Source of the DNA: Candidatus Binatus soli
GTDB lineage: Bacteria > Desulfobacterota > Binatia > Binatales > Binataceae
Direction of reading: 5' to 3'
DNA: 64,000 nt
Assembly: GCA_002479255.1 (NCBI GenBank)
Contig: DLMJ01000016.1
Location: 62,001-126,000, forward strand
Program-made: the position numbers and the translations under genes
The notes under the pieces: generated by a model
The model's database searches: none
What the model was told of the DNA's origin: nothing
Seen by the model: only the letters and a program-made list of their open reading frames with translations
Part shown: piece by piece, positions 9,510-17,147 of the stretch
How the letters are laid out: every line of letters begins with the position of its first letter
How positions within the stretch are numbered: the stretch's first letter is position 1

Positions 9510-10514
9510 TCACGCCGCGTAATGCCGCACCATCCGCCACGAGTCTTTGAGATTCTTGCCGAAATCAAGCGCCACTGTGCCTTCAAATCCCGAATGCAGC
9601 TTGCAGTCGCGGCAGCGGAAATCCTGTTTGGTCCGGTAGTACTCCCAGTCCGTTGCCGCATGCATCTCGTTGAACGTCTTGTAGTGCCCGTTGGTTATCA
9701 GGTAGCAGGGCCCCTTCCATCCTCGCGGATTGCGCGTCACCGTCGTCCACGGACTGCACTGCATGTCACGTTTGCCGATCAGGTAGTCCAGGTATATCGG
9801 CGTATTGATGATCTTGTAGTCGTCCGCCATGTCGCGGACTTTGAGGAACTTGGCCGGCATCTCCTCTTTCTTGAGATACTCCTCGCTGTTGCTCAGCACC
9901 TGGTAGTGATAGCCGGGGCTCAGCAGCATCCCATCGACGCCCAGGCTCGTCAGGTACTTGATCATCCTTTCGAGTTCTTCAGCGGTGGTCTCGCGGAACA
10001 CCGTCGTGTTGGTCTGCACCCGGTAGCCCTTCTGCTTCAGCATCTTGAGCATCTTCACGACGGTGTCGAAATGCCCCTGCCTGTCGGTCACGCGATCGTT
10101 GGTCTCGCGCATCCCGTCCAGATGCAGGTTGAAGCTAAGGTAAGGACTCGGCGCCACCTGCTTCACGAATCGCTCCAGCAGGACCGCGTTGGTGCAGATC
10201 ATGACGTGACGCTTCTGAGCCTCGATCAATCCCTGCGTCAGCGCCACGATATACTTGTACATCAGCGGCTCGCCGCCGCAGATCGACACGATCGGCGCGC
10301 CCGCTTCCTCGGCCGAATGCAGCGCCTCGTCCAGCGGCATCATGTCGCGAATCGTGTCCTTGTACTCGACGATTCGCCCGCATCCGATGCATGCAAGGTT
10401 GCACGCATGCAGCGGCTCGAGCATCAGCACCAATGGAAAATACTTCTCCCCCGAACGCTTCTTCGCGCGTATGTAGCGGCCCAGATCGATCATTTGTCTA
10501 AGCGGAATGCGCAT
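9510..10514 (-). CDS. hpnH: Adenosyl-hopene transferase HpnH (radical SAM)
   Basis: HpnH joins a 5'-deoxyadenosyl group from SAM to hopene, giving adenosylhopane, the first step of extended hopanoid synthesis. The radical SAM cluster ligands are C38, C42 and C45 in CNLACIGC. The SAM-binding GGEPLMY follows near residue 79, and the C-terminal cysteines include CRDCKLHSG. Length is 334 residues. It is the first biosynthetic gene of the operon and lies 48 bases downstream of the TetR gene, so both could share a transcript. AGGAG lies about 11 bases before the ATG. Confidence 0.96.
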   Translation of the reverse strand: MRIPLRQMIDLGRYIRAKKRSGEKYFPLVLMLEPLHACNLACIGCGRIVEYKDTIRDMMPLDEALHSAEEAGAPIVSICGGEPLMYKYIVALTQGLIEAQKRHVMICTNAVLLERFVKQVAPSPYLSFNLHLDGMRETNDRVTDRQGHFDTVVKMLKMLKQKGYRVQTNTTVFRETTAEELERMIKYLTSLGVDGMLLSPGYHYQVLSNSEEYLKKEEMPAKFLKVRDMADDYKIINTPIYLDYLIGKRDMQCSPWTTVTRNPRGWKGPCYLITNGHYKTFNEMHAATDWEYYRTKQDFRCRDCKLHSGFEGTVALDFGKNLKDSWRMVRHYAA

Positions 10515-10562
10515 ACCCGTGCGTTCTCCTGGGATGTTGAAGAAAGTGAAAGAGTGAAAAAT

Positions 10563-11228
10563 TCAGGCGGCCGGCGCGCCGCCCCCCTCCGTTGAAGATG
10601 ACCCCGGCGGTGCCCCGAACAGCCACTCGCCGACCATCGCTACCGCCCCCTCCGGATCGACGGCGTTTTCGCCCATGAACAAGTATTCGATCAGCAATCC
10701 GTTCAGCGCCGACAGCAGAAACGCCGCCGCCGATTCGGGCGCCGTCCGCCGCGTGCAGATGCCCTTTTGCTGCGCGCGCGCGATCAGTTCGACCAGCATC
10801 GCGCGATATCCGCTATACAGCTTGAGCACCTGGTCGTTGAGACTCTCGGACAGCCGCTCGTCGTGGAGCATCTGCGCCAGGAAAAAACGCACCGAGCTCG
10901 CGTTGTCGCGCACGAATGACAGGTAGGACTCCGCCAGCTTCTCAATCTGCGCGCGCTCGTCCATCGCCGCTTCTTCCGCAAAATCGATGAAGTACGGCTC
11001 CAGCAACCGGTTCAGCACCGCCACGAACAGCTCTTCCTTGGTCTTGAAATGCCAGAAAATCAGCGCCTTGCTGACCCGCGCCTCGCGCGCCACTTCCGAC
11101 ATCGACGTCTCATGGAATCCGCGATTTGCAAATAGCTGCATCGCCGCCTTCAGAATCTCGTCTCGCGAATCCTGCGACTGTGTGCGCGGCTCGGATGTGC
11201 CTAGCTGTTTGACCTGCAATGCGCCCAT
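10563..11228 (-). CDS. TetR-family transcriptional regulator at the head of the hopanoid operon
   Basis: A 221-residue TetR/AcrR-type repressor. The N-terminal helix-turn-helix covers about residues 20-65 (ILKAAMQLFANRGFHETSMS then VSKALIFWHFKTKEELF). The remainder is the all-helical ligand-binding domain. The frame is open to 11342. I use the ATG at 11228 because GGGAAG lies 5 bases upstream and the domain begins soon after. A palindrome-like element at 11254-11269, just before the gene, is a likely autoregulatory site and recurs upstream of the B12-radical SAM gene. It probably controls the downstream hopanoid operon; the ligand is unknown. Confidence 0.9.
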   Translation of the reverse strand: MGALQVKQLGTSEPRTQSQDSRDEILKAAMQLFANRGFHETSMSEVAREARVSKALIFWHFKTKEELFVAVLNRLLEPYFIDFAEEAAMDERAQIEKLAESYLSFVRDNASSVRFFLAQMLHDERLSESLNDQVLKLYSGYRAMLVELIARAQQKGICTRRTAPESAAAFLLSALNGLLIEYLFMGENAVDPEGAVAMVGEWLFGAPPGSSSTEGGGAPAA

Positions 11229-11253
11229 AGTGCTTCCCGTCTCGATAATCCGC

Positions 11254-11269
11254 CTAACCTTTCGGTCAA
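11254..11269. promoter_or_regulatory. Putative TetR operator upstream of tetR/hpnH
   Basis: CTAACCTTTCGGTCAA lies 25 bases upstream of the TetR start codon. It matches the 17028-17043 element at CTAACCNNTCGGTCA and is close to the two-fold form TRACCG-N2-CGGTYA seen at TetR sites. A more degenerate copy, AGTCCGAGCGGTCA, lies at 11310-11323. Function is inferred from position and symmetry. Confidence 0.5.
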
Positions 11270-11381
11270 TGGCAACTTTACCGTCACACTCCCGAAAGTC
11301 AAGAGAGACAGTCCGAGCGGTCAGGCGATCAGTTCGAGCCAAAATGCTCCCGGTGAGAGATTTCGCTCTAACTACCTGATT

Positions 11382-12419
11382 TTACGGGATATTTATCTCG
11401 ATGCCGCTGTTGACAGATGATTGTCGCGCCGCATCGATTAGTGCCAGCGCGACGCGCGCCTCGGCCAAATTGCGCCTTGCAACAGCGACGGCCGAATTGG
11501 TTCCTTCGGAAACAGCTCGTTCGAACTCCTGCGCGACTCCGCCGAACCACGCCGAATGGTACGAATCATCGGGGATATCATCCACCGACAGGTCTTCAGC
11601 CTTGCCCGACCGATCAGTCAGCCGGACCCGATCCCCCTCGATCTCGATACACGCGCGCTCTCCATAGATGACCGCCGAAGTTCTGCGCACCGGCGCGCGC
11701 CACGACAGATGCGCACGCGCCACACGCCCCGCCCCAAACCCGACTCGCACGTCGGCCACGTCCTCAACGTCAACGCCCGCCGGCGATTCAAGCCGCGCCG
11801 AAACCGACACCGGCGACTCGCCGCCGAACATCCAATACATCAAGTAGAACACATGCCATCCGTGATCGATCAGAATCCCTCCGCCCGACGCCGCCGACGC
11901 GCGCCACTTGCCGCCGCTTCCGCCCGCGCCCGCAGGCTCTGTGCGCAGCCGGTCGATCGACATGAAGCGAATCTCGCCAAGCCGCCCTGCTTCGACAGCC
12001 CGGCGCGCGGCCGCATACGCAGGCGCGTATTTCCAATTGTGCACGCACATCAGCACGCGCCGTTTTTCCGCGGCAATCGCGGCGAGTTCGTCGAAGTCGG
12101 CAAGCGTGAGCGCAAGCGGCTTTTCGACCAGCACGTGCGCGCCCGCTCTAAGCGCCGCGCGTGCGGCCTCATGATGCATCCCCGGGGGACTGGCGACATC
12201 GACAAAGTAGGGAGCCTCACCGTCGAGCATCAGCTCGAGGTCGTCGTACACCCGAACATTCTTGATCAGCCGAATCGCCTCGTGGCGGCGCTCCGCGATT
12301 GGATCGTGGATCGCGCCGATGGCGATATTTTCGCGCGTGCGCCATCCGGGGAGATGCGCACGCGCAACGACCTCGCCGAATCCTGAGATCGCACCCCGGA
12401 TTTTGGATCGAATCGCCAC
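11382..12419 (-). CDS. Gfo/Idh/MocA-family NAD(P)-dependent oxidoreductase
   Basis: A 345-residue oxidoreductase with an N-terminal Rossmann fold (AISGFGEVVARAHLPGW) and the family signature EKPLALT, whose EKP is at residues 99-101. The C-terminal half has the substrate-domain motif GGGILIDHGWHVFYLMYWMFG. Such enzymes act on sugars, inositols or biliverdin, and the substrate cannot be told from sequence. It ends about 150 bases before the TetR gene on the same strand. The TetR operator lies between them, so it is probably a separate transcription unit. Confidence 0.88.
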   Translation of the reverse strand: MAIRSKIRGAISGFGEVVARAHLPGWRTRENIAIGAIHDPIAERRHEAIRLIKNVRVYDDLELMLDGEAPYFVDVASPPGMHHEAARAALRAGAHVLVEKPLALTLADFDELAAIAAEKRRVLMCVHNWKYAPAYAAARRAVEAGRLGEIRFMSIDRLRTEPAGAGGSGGKWRASAASGGGILIDHGWHVFYLMYWMFGGESPVSVSARLESPAGVDVEDVADVRVGFGAGRVARAHLSWRAPVRRTSAVIYGERACIEIEGDRVRLTDRSGKAEDLSVDDIPDDSYHSAWFGGVAQEFERAVSEGTNSAVAVARRNLAEARVALALIDAARQSSVNSGIEINIP

Positions 12420-12663
12420 CGCGGCGATCAGTTTTAGCTAAACCGATATCTGGGGCAACCTCCGTCTTACGCCTCCCCCCTGCCCCGCAGCCGCAATCCG
12501 GCGGTGCAGTCGAAATTCGGCATCATATCCGCCGCACTTGCGCCTGATTCACCCACCAATTCGCGCGTATCCCCGATGGCAACGCTCTTGCTCCTTCTTG
12601 CATGAAGGCTCGACGCCGAACTTTCGGGCGTCGCGGCCGACAACAGGGAGGACAGGGCCGATC

Positions 12664-12903
12664 ATGTTCGCATGGATTCTAATCGGACTCATTTCGGGAT
12701 GGCTGGCCGGGAAGATTCTCAACGGCGACGGCTACGGCATGATGGCTGATATAGCGCTCGGCCTGCTTGGCGGAGTGATCGGAGGAATGATTTTCGCGGT
12801 GCTCGGCGTGCAGGCGCATAACTTTGTCGGCGCGATCCTGATGTCCACGGCCGGCGCCACCGCGCTGGTAATCGCGACGCGAATCATCCGCGACGAGATC
12901 TGA
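12664..12903 (+). CDS. GlsB/YeaQ/YmgE-family small membrane protein
   Basis: A 79-residue membrane protein with three predicted transmembrane segments. Glycine-rich signatures are LIGLISGWLAGKI near the N-terminus, then LGLLGGVIGGMIFAVLG, then the hydrophobic C-terminal helix. The family (transglycosylase-associated) is linked to stress responses, but its molecular role is unclear. The frame is open from 12538. The ATG at 12664 starts directly at the first membrane helix and has GGGAGG upstream. It converges on cyaY, with a perfect 12-base palindrome GCAGGCGCCTGC just after its stop. Confidence 0.88.
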   Translation: MFAWILIGLISGWLAGKILNGDGYGMMADIALGLLGGVIGGMIFAVLGVQAHNFVGAILMSTAGATALVIATRIIRDEI

Positions 12904-12945
12904 GCAGGCGCCTGCCCCTGCACCCATCGCCCTGCCGCTTAAAAT

Positions 12946-13266
12946 TCAGAACTCCACGGGATGCCCGAGCTGCTCGGATATCGCCTCTGCCAGACGTGGA
13001 AACAACTCGTGGCCGTCCTTGTCGTCGAGCCACAGACCGCGCACAGCGTCCCAACTGTAATGGAATCCGTGCGAGCCGGCGGCGAGCCACATCTGCTTCA
13101 TCTGCGATTGCCTCGACAGGATAAACTTCGCGCCGCCCGTGAACTCAATCGTCACGACGCCGTCGGCCGTCGTGTAGTCCACTTCGTCCGGGTCGAGGTC
13201 CTCGAGCCATTTCGCGACTTTGGTCAAGGCGATATCGGACCGCTCCCGAAATTCGTTATCGTCCAT
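12946..13266 (-). CDS. cyaY: Frataxin homologue CyaY
   Basis: A 106-residue frataxin-like protein that, in characterised bacteria, binds iron and modulates Fe-S cluster assembly. It matches the CyaY pattern along its length: MDDNEFRERSD acidic first helix, GVVTIEF strand, the KFILSRQ strand, then QMWLAAGSHGFHY and a final strand/helix. The acidic ridge (DLDPDEVDY) is present. The frame extends upstream to 13353, but the ATG at 13266 begins exactly at the conserved start and has GGGGG close upstream. No isc/suf genes are adjacent. Confidence 0.92.
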   Translation of the reverse strand: MDDNEFRERSDIALTKVAKWLEDLDPDEVDYTTADGVVTIEFTGGAKFILSRQSQMKQMWLAAGSHGFHYSWDAVRGLWLDDKDGHELFPRLAEAISEQLGHPVEF

Positions 13267-13318
13267 GCCCCCGATTGTATCAAACCGCCAACCCAACGTA
13301 CCCACTATCTCTCGCCTG

Positions 13319-13415
13319 CTCTTAACATTGGGTGCAGTGCCCGCGCGCGACAACGGAGCGCGGCCTTAATACTGGGTGCAGGGCTCAGCCCTGCGGTGCA
13401 AGGGTCACCCCTGCC
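13319..13415. repeat. Dispersed palindromic repeat, copy 1
   Basis: This intergenic block contains TTAACATTGGGTGCAG, then CGACAACGGAGCGCGG, a second TTAATACTGGGTGCAG, and AGGGTCACCCCT. The same modules recur at 14065, 28063, 57981, 60291 and 63789. The TGA stop of the following DUF507 gene lies inside the AGGGTCACCCCT part. Confidence 0.8.
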
Positions 13416-13689
13416 GCTGGGGGCCCTTCTTGCGCATCTCTTCGTCGCGGTAGCGCTTGTAGAGGATGCTCCATTCGTTGGAACCCTCGACGATGCCGCG
13501 TTTGATCGAATTGATCTTGCGCCTCACGATCGCATCGATCTCGTCGCCCTGCTCGTTGAACTGTGCGACGATTTCGCGCGCCTGACGTAGCGCGAGCGGA
13601 AAGTTCGCGATCTCGGCCAGGCCCTCGTCGCGCAATTTTGCCAGCGACTCGCGCGCCAGGAACAGCACTCGTGCTTCGGTGAGCTTCAT
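13405..13689 (-). CDS. DUF507 family protein (first copy)
   Basis: A 94-residue soluble, charged protein matching DUF507 (MKLTEARVLFLARESLAKL at the start, then VRRKINSIKRGIVEGSNEW and YKRYRDEEMRKKG). The function of the family is not known. It is common as adjacent pairs in deltaproteobacteria-like genomes, as here, where the second copy starts upstream at 13991. The last few residues, QRQG, and the stop codon are encoded by the palindromic repeat at 13319-13415, suggesting the repeat arrived at and reshaped the 3' end. Confidence 0.85.
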   Translation of the reverse strand: MKLTEARVLFLARESLAKLRDEGLAEIANFPLALRQAREIVAQFNEQGDEIDAIVRRKINSIKRGIVEGSNEWSILYKRYRDEEMRKKGPQRQG

Positions 13690-13715
13690 GAAGACTTACT
13701 CTGCGGGTATGTCGC

Positions 13716-13991
13716 CTAGAGCGTGAAGTTCTTCTTCTCGGCCAACCGCTGGCGAATCAAATTGCGCAGCCGCGTTACGTCCAGGCGCGTATCGCGGCGC
13801 GCCTCCGCCTCCGCCATCTTGTCGGCCTCTTCGTCGATCTGCGCTTCGGTCTCGAAATTCGCCGACATCAGCTCGACCACGCACGCCACCAGTTCCTTGA
13901 CGTCGCCCTTGGGCTTGATCATGCCGCGATCGATAAGCCCCTGCACGAGATGAGTCGCCAGCGCGTCGATCTGAGTCTCCCGCATCGCCAT
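13716..13991 (-). CDS. DUF507 family protein (second copy)
   Basis: A 91-residue paralogue of the neighbouring DUF507 protein. It starts MAMRETQIDALATHLVQGL and ends with RLRNLIRQRLAEKKNFTL, a basic C-terminal helix. The frame is open upstream to 14270 through the repeat region, which is unlikely to be coding. An alternative ATG at 13985 fits the family start equally well, and neither start has a clear ribosome-binding site. The gene is separated by 26 bases from the first copy, so the two are probably co-transcribed. Confidence 0.8.
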   Translation of the reverse strand: MAMRETQIDALATHLVQGLIDRGMIKPKGDVKELVACVVELMSANFETEAQIDEEADKMAEAEARRDTRLDVTRLRNLIRQRLAEKKNFTL

Positions 13992-14064
13992 ACGATCACA
14001 GCTTGACCGGATCGCGTGCGTCTTGTCAAAAGCACTGCTGGTAGCTACTGCCGCGGGCGCGCGG

Positions 14065-14117
14065 TCTCTTAATACTGGCCAGCCGTGCCAACGGCCAGGG
14101 GTCACCCCTGCGCGCGC
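14065..14117. repeat. Dispersed palindromic repeat, copy 2
   Basis: The block reads TCTTAATACTGG, a CGTGCCAACGG segment and CAGGGGTCACCCCTG, the same modules as copy 1. It lies between the DUF1499 gene stop (14125) and the second DUF507 start. Confidence 0.75.
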
Positions 14118-14124
14118 GTGCGCG

Positions 14125-14919
14125 TTAGCGCGGCTTCTTGGCGTTCTCCCGGTCCTGCTCTTCCTTGTAGACCTCATCCATCTTCGGCTCGAGCGCCTCG
14201 TAAAATTCCTTGATATGCCCAATGTTGGCGCCGAGGTCACCGGGGAAGTAGCGCAGCATCGAGGTCGCATCGGGGCGCGCCAAGCCGGAGCGCGAGCACA
14301 CGTCGATCACGCCTGATGGTTGCACCGTGATCCTCACGTCGTCCTCGAATTTGAAGATTTGCGTCGTGTAGATGCAATCGATGGTGAAGTTGCGGGGATC
14401 CGCCTTGACGATTTTCCATCCACCGAGCGAGTTGATCGTGTCCTGCGAGAGCTGGAACAGTTTCTGGCGCGGGATTCCCGGATATGAGCGGCGAATCAAT
14501 TCCGGAAAGACATCGTCGAACGGCGCCGGCGTCGCGATCGGCAGCGCGGTTCGGCCCCCATGAGCTTTGCCGAAGACTTCTTCTTTTGCGACGCGCTTGC
14601 GCGGCGCGGTCTCGGCAGGAGTCCCTGGCTGGGGCTGATTGCCCATCTGGCAAATCACCGAGCCGGAACCTGACTGGCTGGCGGCCGCGGAGTTCATCGT
14701 GACGAACCGGACCACGCGCTGCGCGGCACCGGGTCTTTCGAAAATCGTCTCGTCGTTCATGATCATCGCGATGCCCATGACGGCGATCGCCACAGGTATG
14801 AAAAAGGTCGCGAGGCGGACAAGCAGCCGGAAGATGTGTGGGACGAAGATCAGTACCGCGATGGCGACCAAGGCGGCGACGATGACGGTCGGCGTGATCA
14901 CGACGGAATCCCCGGGCAA
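14125..14919 (-). CDS. DUF1499 domain membrane protein
   Basis: A 264-residue protein with two N-terminal hydrophobic segments (about residues 8-28 and 32-53), a proline/alanine-rich linker, and a C-terminal DUF1499 domain. The domain is marked by TIDCIYTTQIFKFEDDVRI and GVIDVCSRSGLARPD, then a final helix with many charged residues. The function of DUF1499 is unknown. The annotated start is a TTG; an in-frame GTG at 14901 with GGGGA 8 bases upstream is an equally good choice. The stop abuts the repeat element. Confidence 0.82.
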   Translation of the reverse strand: MPGDSVVITPTVIVAALVAIAVLIFVPHIFRLLVRLATFFIPVAIAVMGIAMIMNDETIFERPGAAQRVVRFVTMNSAAASQSGSGSVICQMGNQPQPGTPAETAPRKRVAKEEVFGKAHGGRTALPIATPAPFDDVFPELIRRSYPGIPRQKLFQLSQDTINSLGGWKIVKADPRNFTIDCIYTTQIFKFEDDVRITVQPSGVIDVCSRSGLARPDATSMLRYFPGDLGANIGHIKEFYEALEPKMDEVYKEEQDRENAKKPR

Positions 14920-14984
14920 TCCCTAGCCCTTTATACGGCTTCGGCGCAAGCCTGGCGCGGATAATTCTGAGGCGATGCGGATGT

Positions 14985-15014
14985 TAGCGCCCGATAGCGC
15001 CCGATAGCACCCGA
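14985..15014. repeat. Three tandem 10-base repeats
   Basis: TAGCGCCCGA occurs twice and TAGCACCCGA once, head to tail, immediately beyond the terminator hairpin of the radical SAM gene. Confidence 0.7.
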
Positions 15015-15021
15015 AAAGCAC

Positions 15022-15052
15022 ACCGGCGCGATCCCGATCGGATCGCGCCGGT
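15022..15052 (-). terminator. Probable intrinsic terminator of the B12-radical SAM gene
   Basis: A perfect 12-bp inverted repeat (ACCGGCGCGATC and its complement) with a 7-base loop lies 30 bases after the stop at 15082. On the minus strand it is followed after a few bases by CTTTTC. The T tract is short, so termination efficiency is uncertain. Confidence 0.65.
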
Positions 15053-15081
15053 CTTCTGTCAGGTCGTTAAATTGGCGTCGC

Positions 15082-16953
15082 TTACGCCGGAGCCCCGGCG
15101 AATCCCTCGCCGGCGTCGCCGCGCAAAATCGCGCCGAAGCGCTTCCCGCCGAGGTAGAAGCGGCGCGCCTCATCGTCGGTGACTGCCACACGGCGGACGT
15201 CGCGGCGCCGAATCGGCCATATCCCGCCGACCATCGGATGCCGCCCCTGGCGATGGCTGAAGAAATAATAGGTGAACTGACGGAGCACCGAGCAGCGCGC
15301 TTCCGCATTGAGTCCGCGGCCGGCGCATACGGTGAAAATGCTGTGAAGAAAGCGCGGGATCGAGTAGAAGCCCATGTAAGCGTCGCGGTACGCGCCGAGC
15401 CAGCTTTCCTTGTCCATCTTGTCGTGCTTGAGCGTGACGTGCTGCGAGTCGAGCTGGTTGAAGTCCCAGTCGATGATGGCGCCTTCCCTGGTGAAGCGCG
15501 CCTGATCTTCAGTGCCCGGCAGCGGAGTCATGATAAAGAACGACACAAGGTCGAAGCCGATCTTTTTCAGAGTTGCCACCGCCACGCGCCCGCAATCGGG
15601 ACCGTCGAACGGGAATCCCAGCATGTAGCCGGCGTGCACCGACACACCGACTTTGTGCCAGTTCTCGACGACGCGACGATACTTGTCGATCACGTGCGCG
15701 CGTGCCGCTTCCAGCTTCCACTTGTGCTGGCGGTCGTCGGTATTCTGGTACTTGGTCGCAAAGTTCAGGTTGTCGGGATTGAGCGACTCGATTCCGACGA
15801 ACGCCTGGTAGCATCCCGCGGCTGCGGCCAGTTCGGTGAAACGTTTGCTGCGCCGATGCTTGGCGGTCTCGGTCTCGCCGTCGGCGACATTTGCGTAGCA
15901 TGACGCATCGACGTCCACCTGCATCATGAAGGAGAGCTTGGGATACTCCTTCTTCACGTCAATCAGGCCGCTGAGAATCTCTTCCCATCGCGGCGAGCGG
16001 AAAAAGTCGTCATCGACCAGGAACAGCGACTCGATGCCGTGATTGCGGCATGCGTCGCGCACCCAGCTTACGACGGCGTCGGGCTCGCGCGAGCGCATCG
16101 TGCGGCCCATCACGTTTTTCACGCTGCAATACGAGCAGGTAAAAGGGCACCCGCGCGAAGTGTCGAGCGTGGTCATCGTATCGTTGAAAAATCGCGTCAG
16201 ATAACGATCGTCGAGCATCGGCAACAGCGACTCCGTCATTAGCGGAACGGTGATGTCGTCCTGGCCGGTCTTGGCGCGAATTCCCTCCGTGACCGAGTAA
16301 CTCTTGCGCAACTCGCCGCGCAGGAAGTCCTCGACGATAACGCCCCAAATGTTTTCGGCCTCGCCGACGACGGTCGTGATGCCGCATTCGTTGAGGAACT
16401 TGCACGAATCCGGAAAGCCGCTGACATGGAAGCCGCCCATCATCGTGGGCAAGCCTTCGGCGACGAACTGAAGCGCGAGGTCGCGCCCGCGCGGATACTG
16501 ATTCGATTGCACACCGGCCAGCCCGATCAGCAACTCGACCCCATCTTCGTGCGCCTTTTCCTTTATCGCCTTGATTGTCTCAGGGCTGACTACACCGTCG
16601 CAGATTTCGTCCCAAATTACCGTCTCGAGGCGGACGTTTCGCTCGACCGCGTAACGCTTGTTGAACGCCTCGTTGAGCGCCGTCAGCACCGTCAAAGTGT
16701 TGTTGGGCTGAACCCCGTAACGGAAATATTGGACGAAGCCCTCCTCGTCGTAGCGCGAGGGTTTGATGAAATAGACGCGAATCGTGCGGCAAGGCTCCGG
16801 CTTTATCGCCGCATCGGCGGTCGCGCCCTTGCGTGCGGTCAACTGAAGCGTGGCGGCCGGACGATCACCGCCATAACGATTCGTCCCCAACAGCCAATAG
16901 AGGACACCTGCCGCGAAAACCAGAAATCCGCCTAATAATATAAGAAATACCAT
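15082..16953 (-). CDS. Membrane-anchored B12-binding radical SAM protein
   Basis: A 623-residue protein with a hydrophobic N-terminal anchor (residues 2-23), a cobalamin-binding-like domain (about 57-210, with GGFHVSGFPDS), a radical SAM core and a C-terminal region. The 4Fe-4S ligands are C269, C273 and C276 in SRGCPFTCSYC. The downstream segment VGIESLNPDNLNFATKYQN is typical of the class. B12-radical SAM enzymes include the hopanoid methylases HpnP and HpnR, but this one is longer and I cannot place it in a characterised group. AGAGGA lies 3 bases before the ATG. The promoter region carries the same 15-base element as the tetR-hpnH promoter, which links it to hopanoid control. The membrane anchor would suit a lipid substrate. 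Both points are inference. Confidence 0.85.
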   Translation of the reverse strand: MVFLILLGGFLVFAAGVLYWLLGTNRYGGDRPAATLQLTARKGATADAAIKPEPCRTIRVYFIKPSRYDEEGFVQYFRYGVQPNNTLTVLTALNEAFNKRYAVERNVRLETVIWDEICDGVVSPETIKAIKEKAHEDGVELLIGLAGVQSNQYPRGRDLALQFVAEGLPTMMGGFHVSGFPDSCKFLNECGITTVVGEAENIWGVIVEDFLRGELRKSYSVTEGIRAKTGQDDITVPLMTESLLPMLDDRYLTRFFNDTMTTLDTSRGCPFTCSYCSVKNVMGRTMRSREPDAVVSWVRDACRNHGIESLFLVDDDFFRSPRWEEILSGLIDVKKEYPKLSFMMQVDVDASCYANVADGETETAKHRRSKRFTELAAAAGCYQAFVGIESLNPDNLNFATKYQNTDDRQHKWKLEAARAHVIDKYRRVVENWHKVGVSVHAGYMLGFPFDGPDCGRVAVATLKKIGFDLVSFFIMTPLPGTEDQARFTREGAIIDWDFNQLDSQHVTLKHDKMDKESWLGAYRDAYMGFYSIPRFLHSIFTVCAGRGLNAEARCSVLRQFTYYFFSHRQGRHPMVGGIWPIRRRDVRRVAVTDDEARRFYLGGKRFGAILRGDAGEGFAGAPA

Positions 16954-17027
16954 AGATCCTCTACTTTTTTTCCTACCCCAGCATACCCACCCTGCGCATC
17001 ATACCCGAACGCGGGCCCTGACGGTAT

Positions 17028-17043
17028 CTAACCGGTCGGTCAG
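17028..17043. promoter_or_regulatory. Putative TetR operator upstream of the B12-radical SAM gene
   Basis: CTAACCGGTCGGTCAG lies 74 bases before the radical SAM start. Its core TAACCG-GT-CGGTCA is an imperfect inverted repeat with one mismatch. It shares CTAACCNNTCGGTCA with the element before tetR at 11254-11269. Binding by the same TetR is a prediction. Confidence 0.5.
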
Positions 17044-17147
17044 AGAGAGTAAATAAATCCCGACCAAAAATGTCAACAATTCATTGAAACACATTAATAG
17101 CGCCAAAGTCGAGTGAATTTATCGTGACAATTCTGGAAAGAGGGTAA

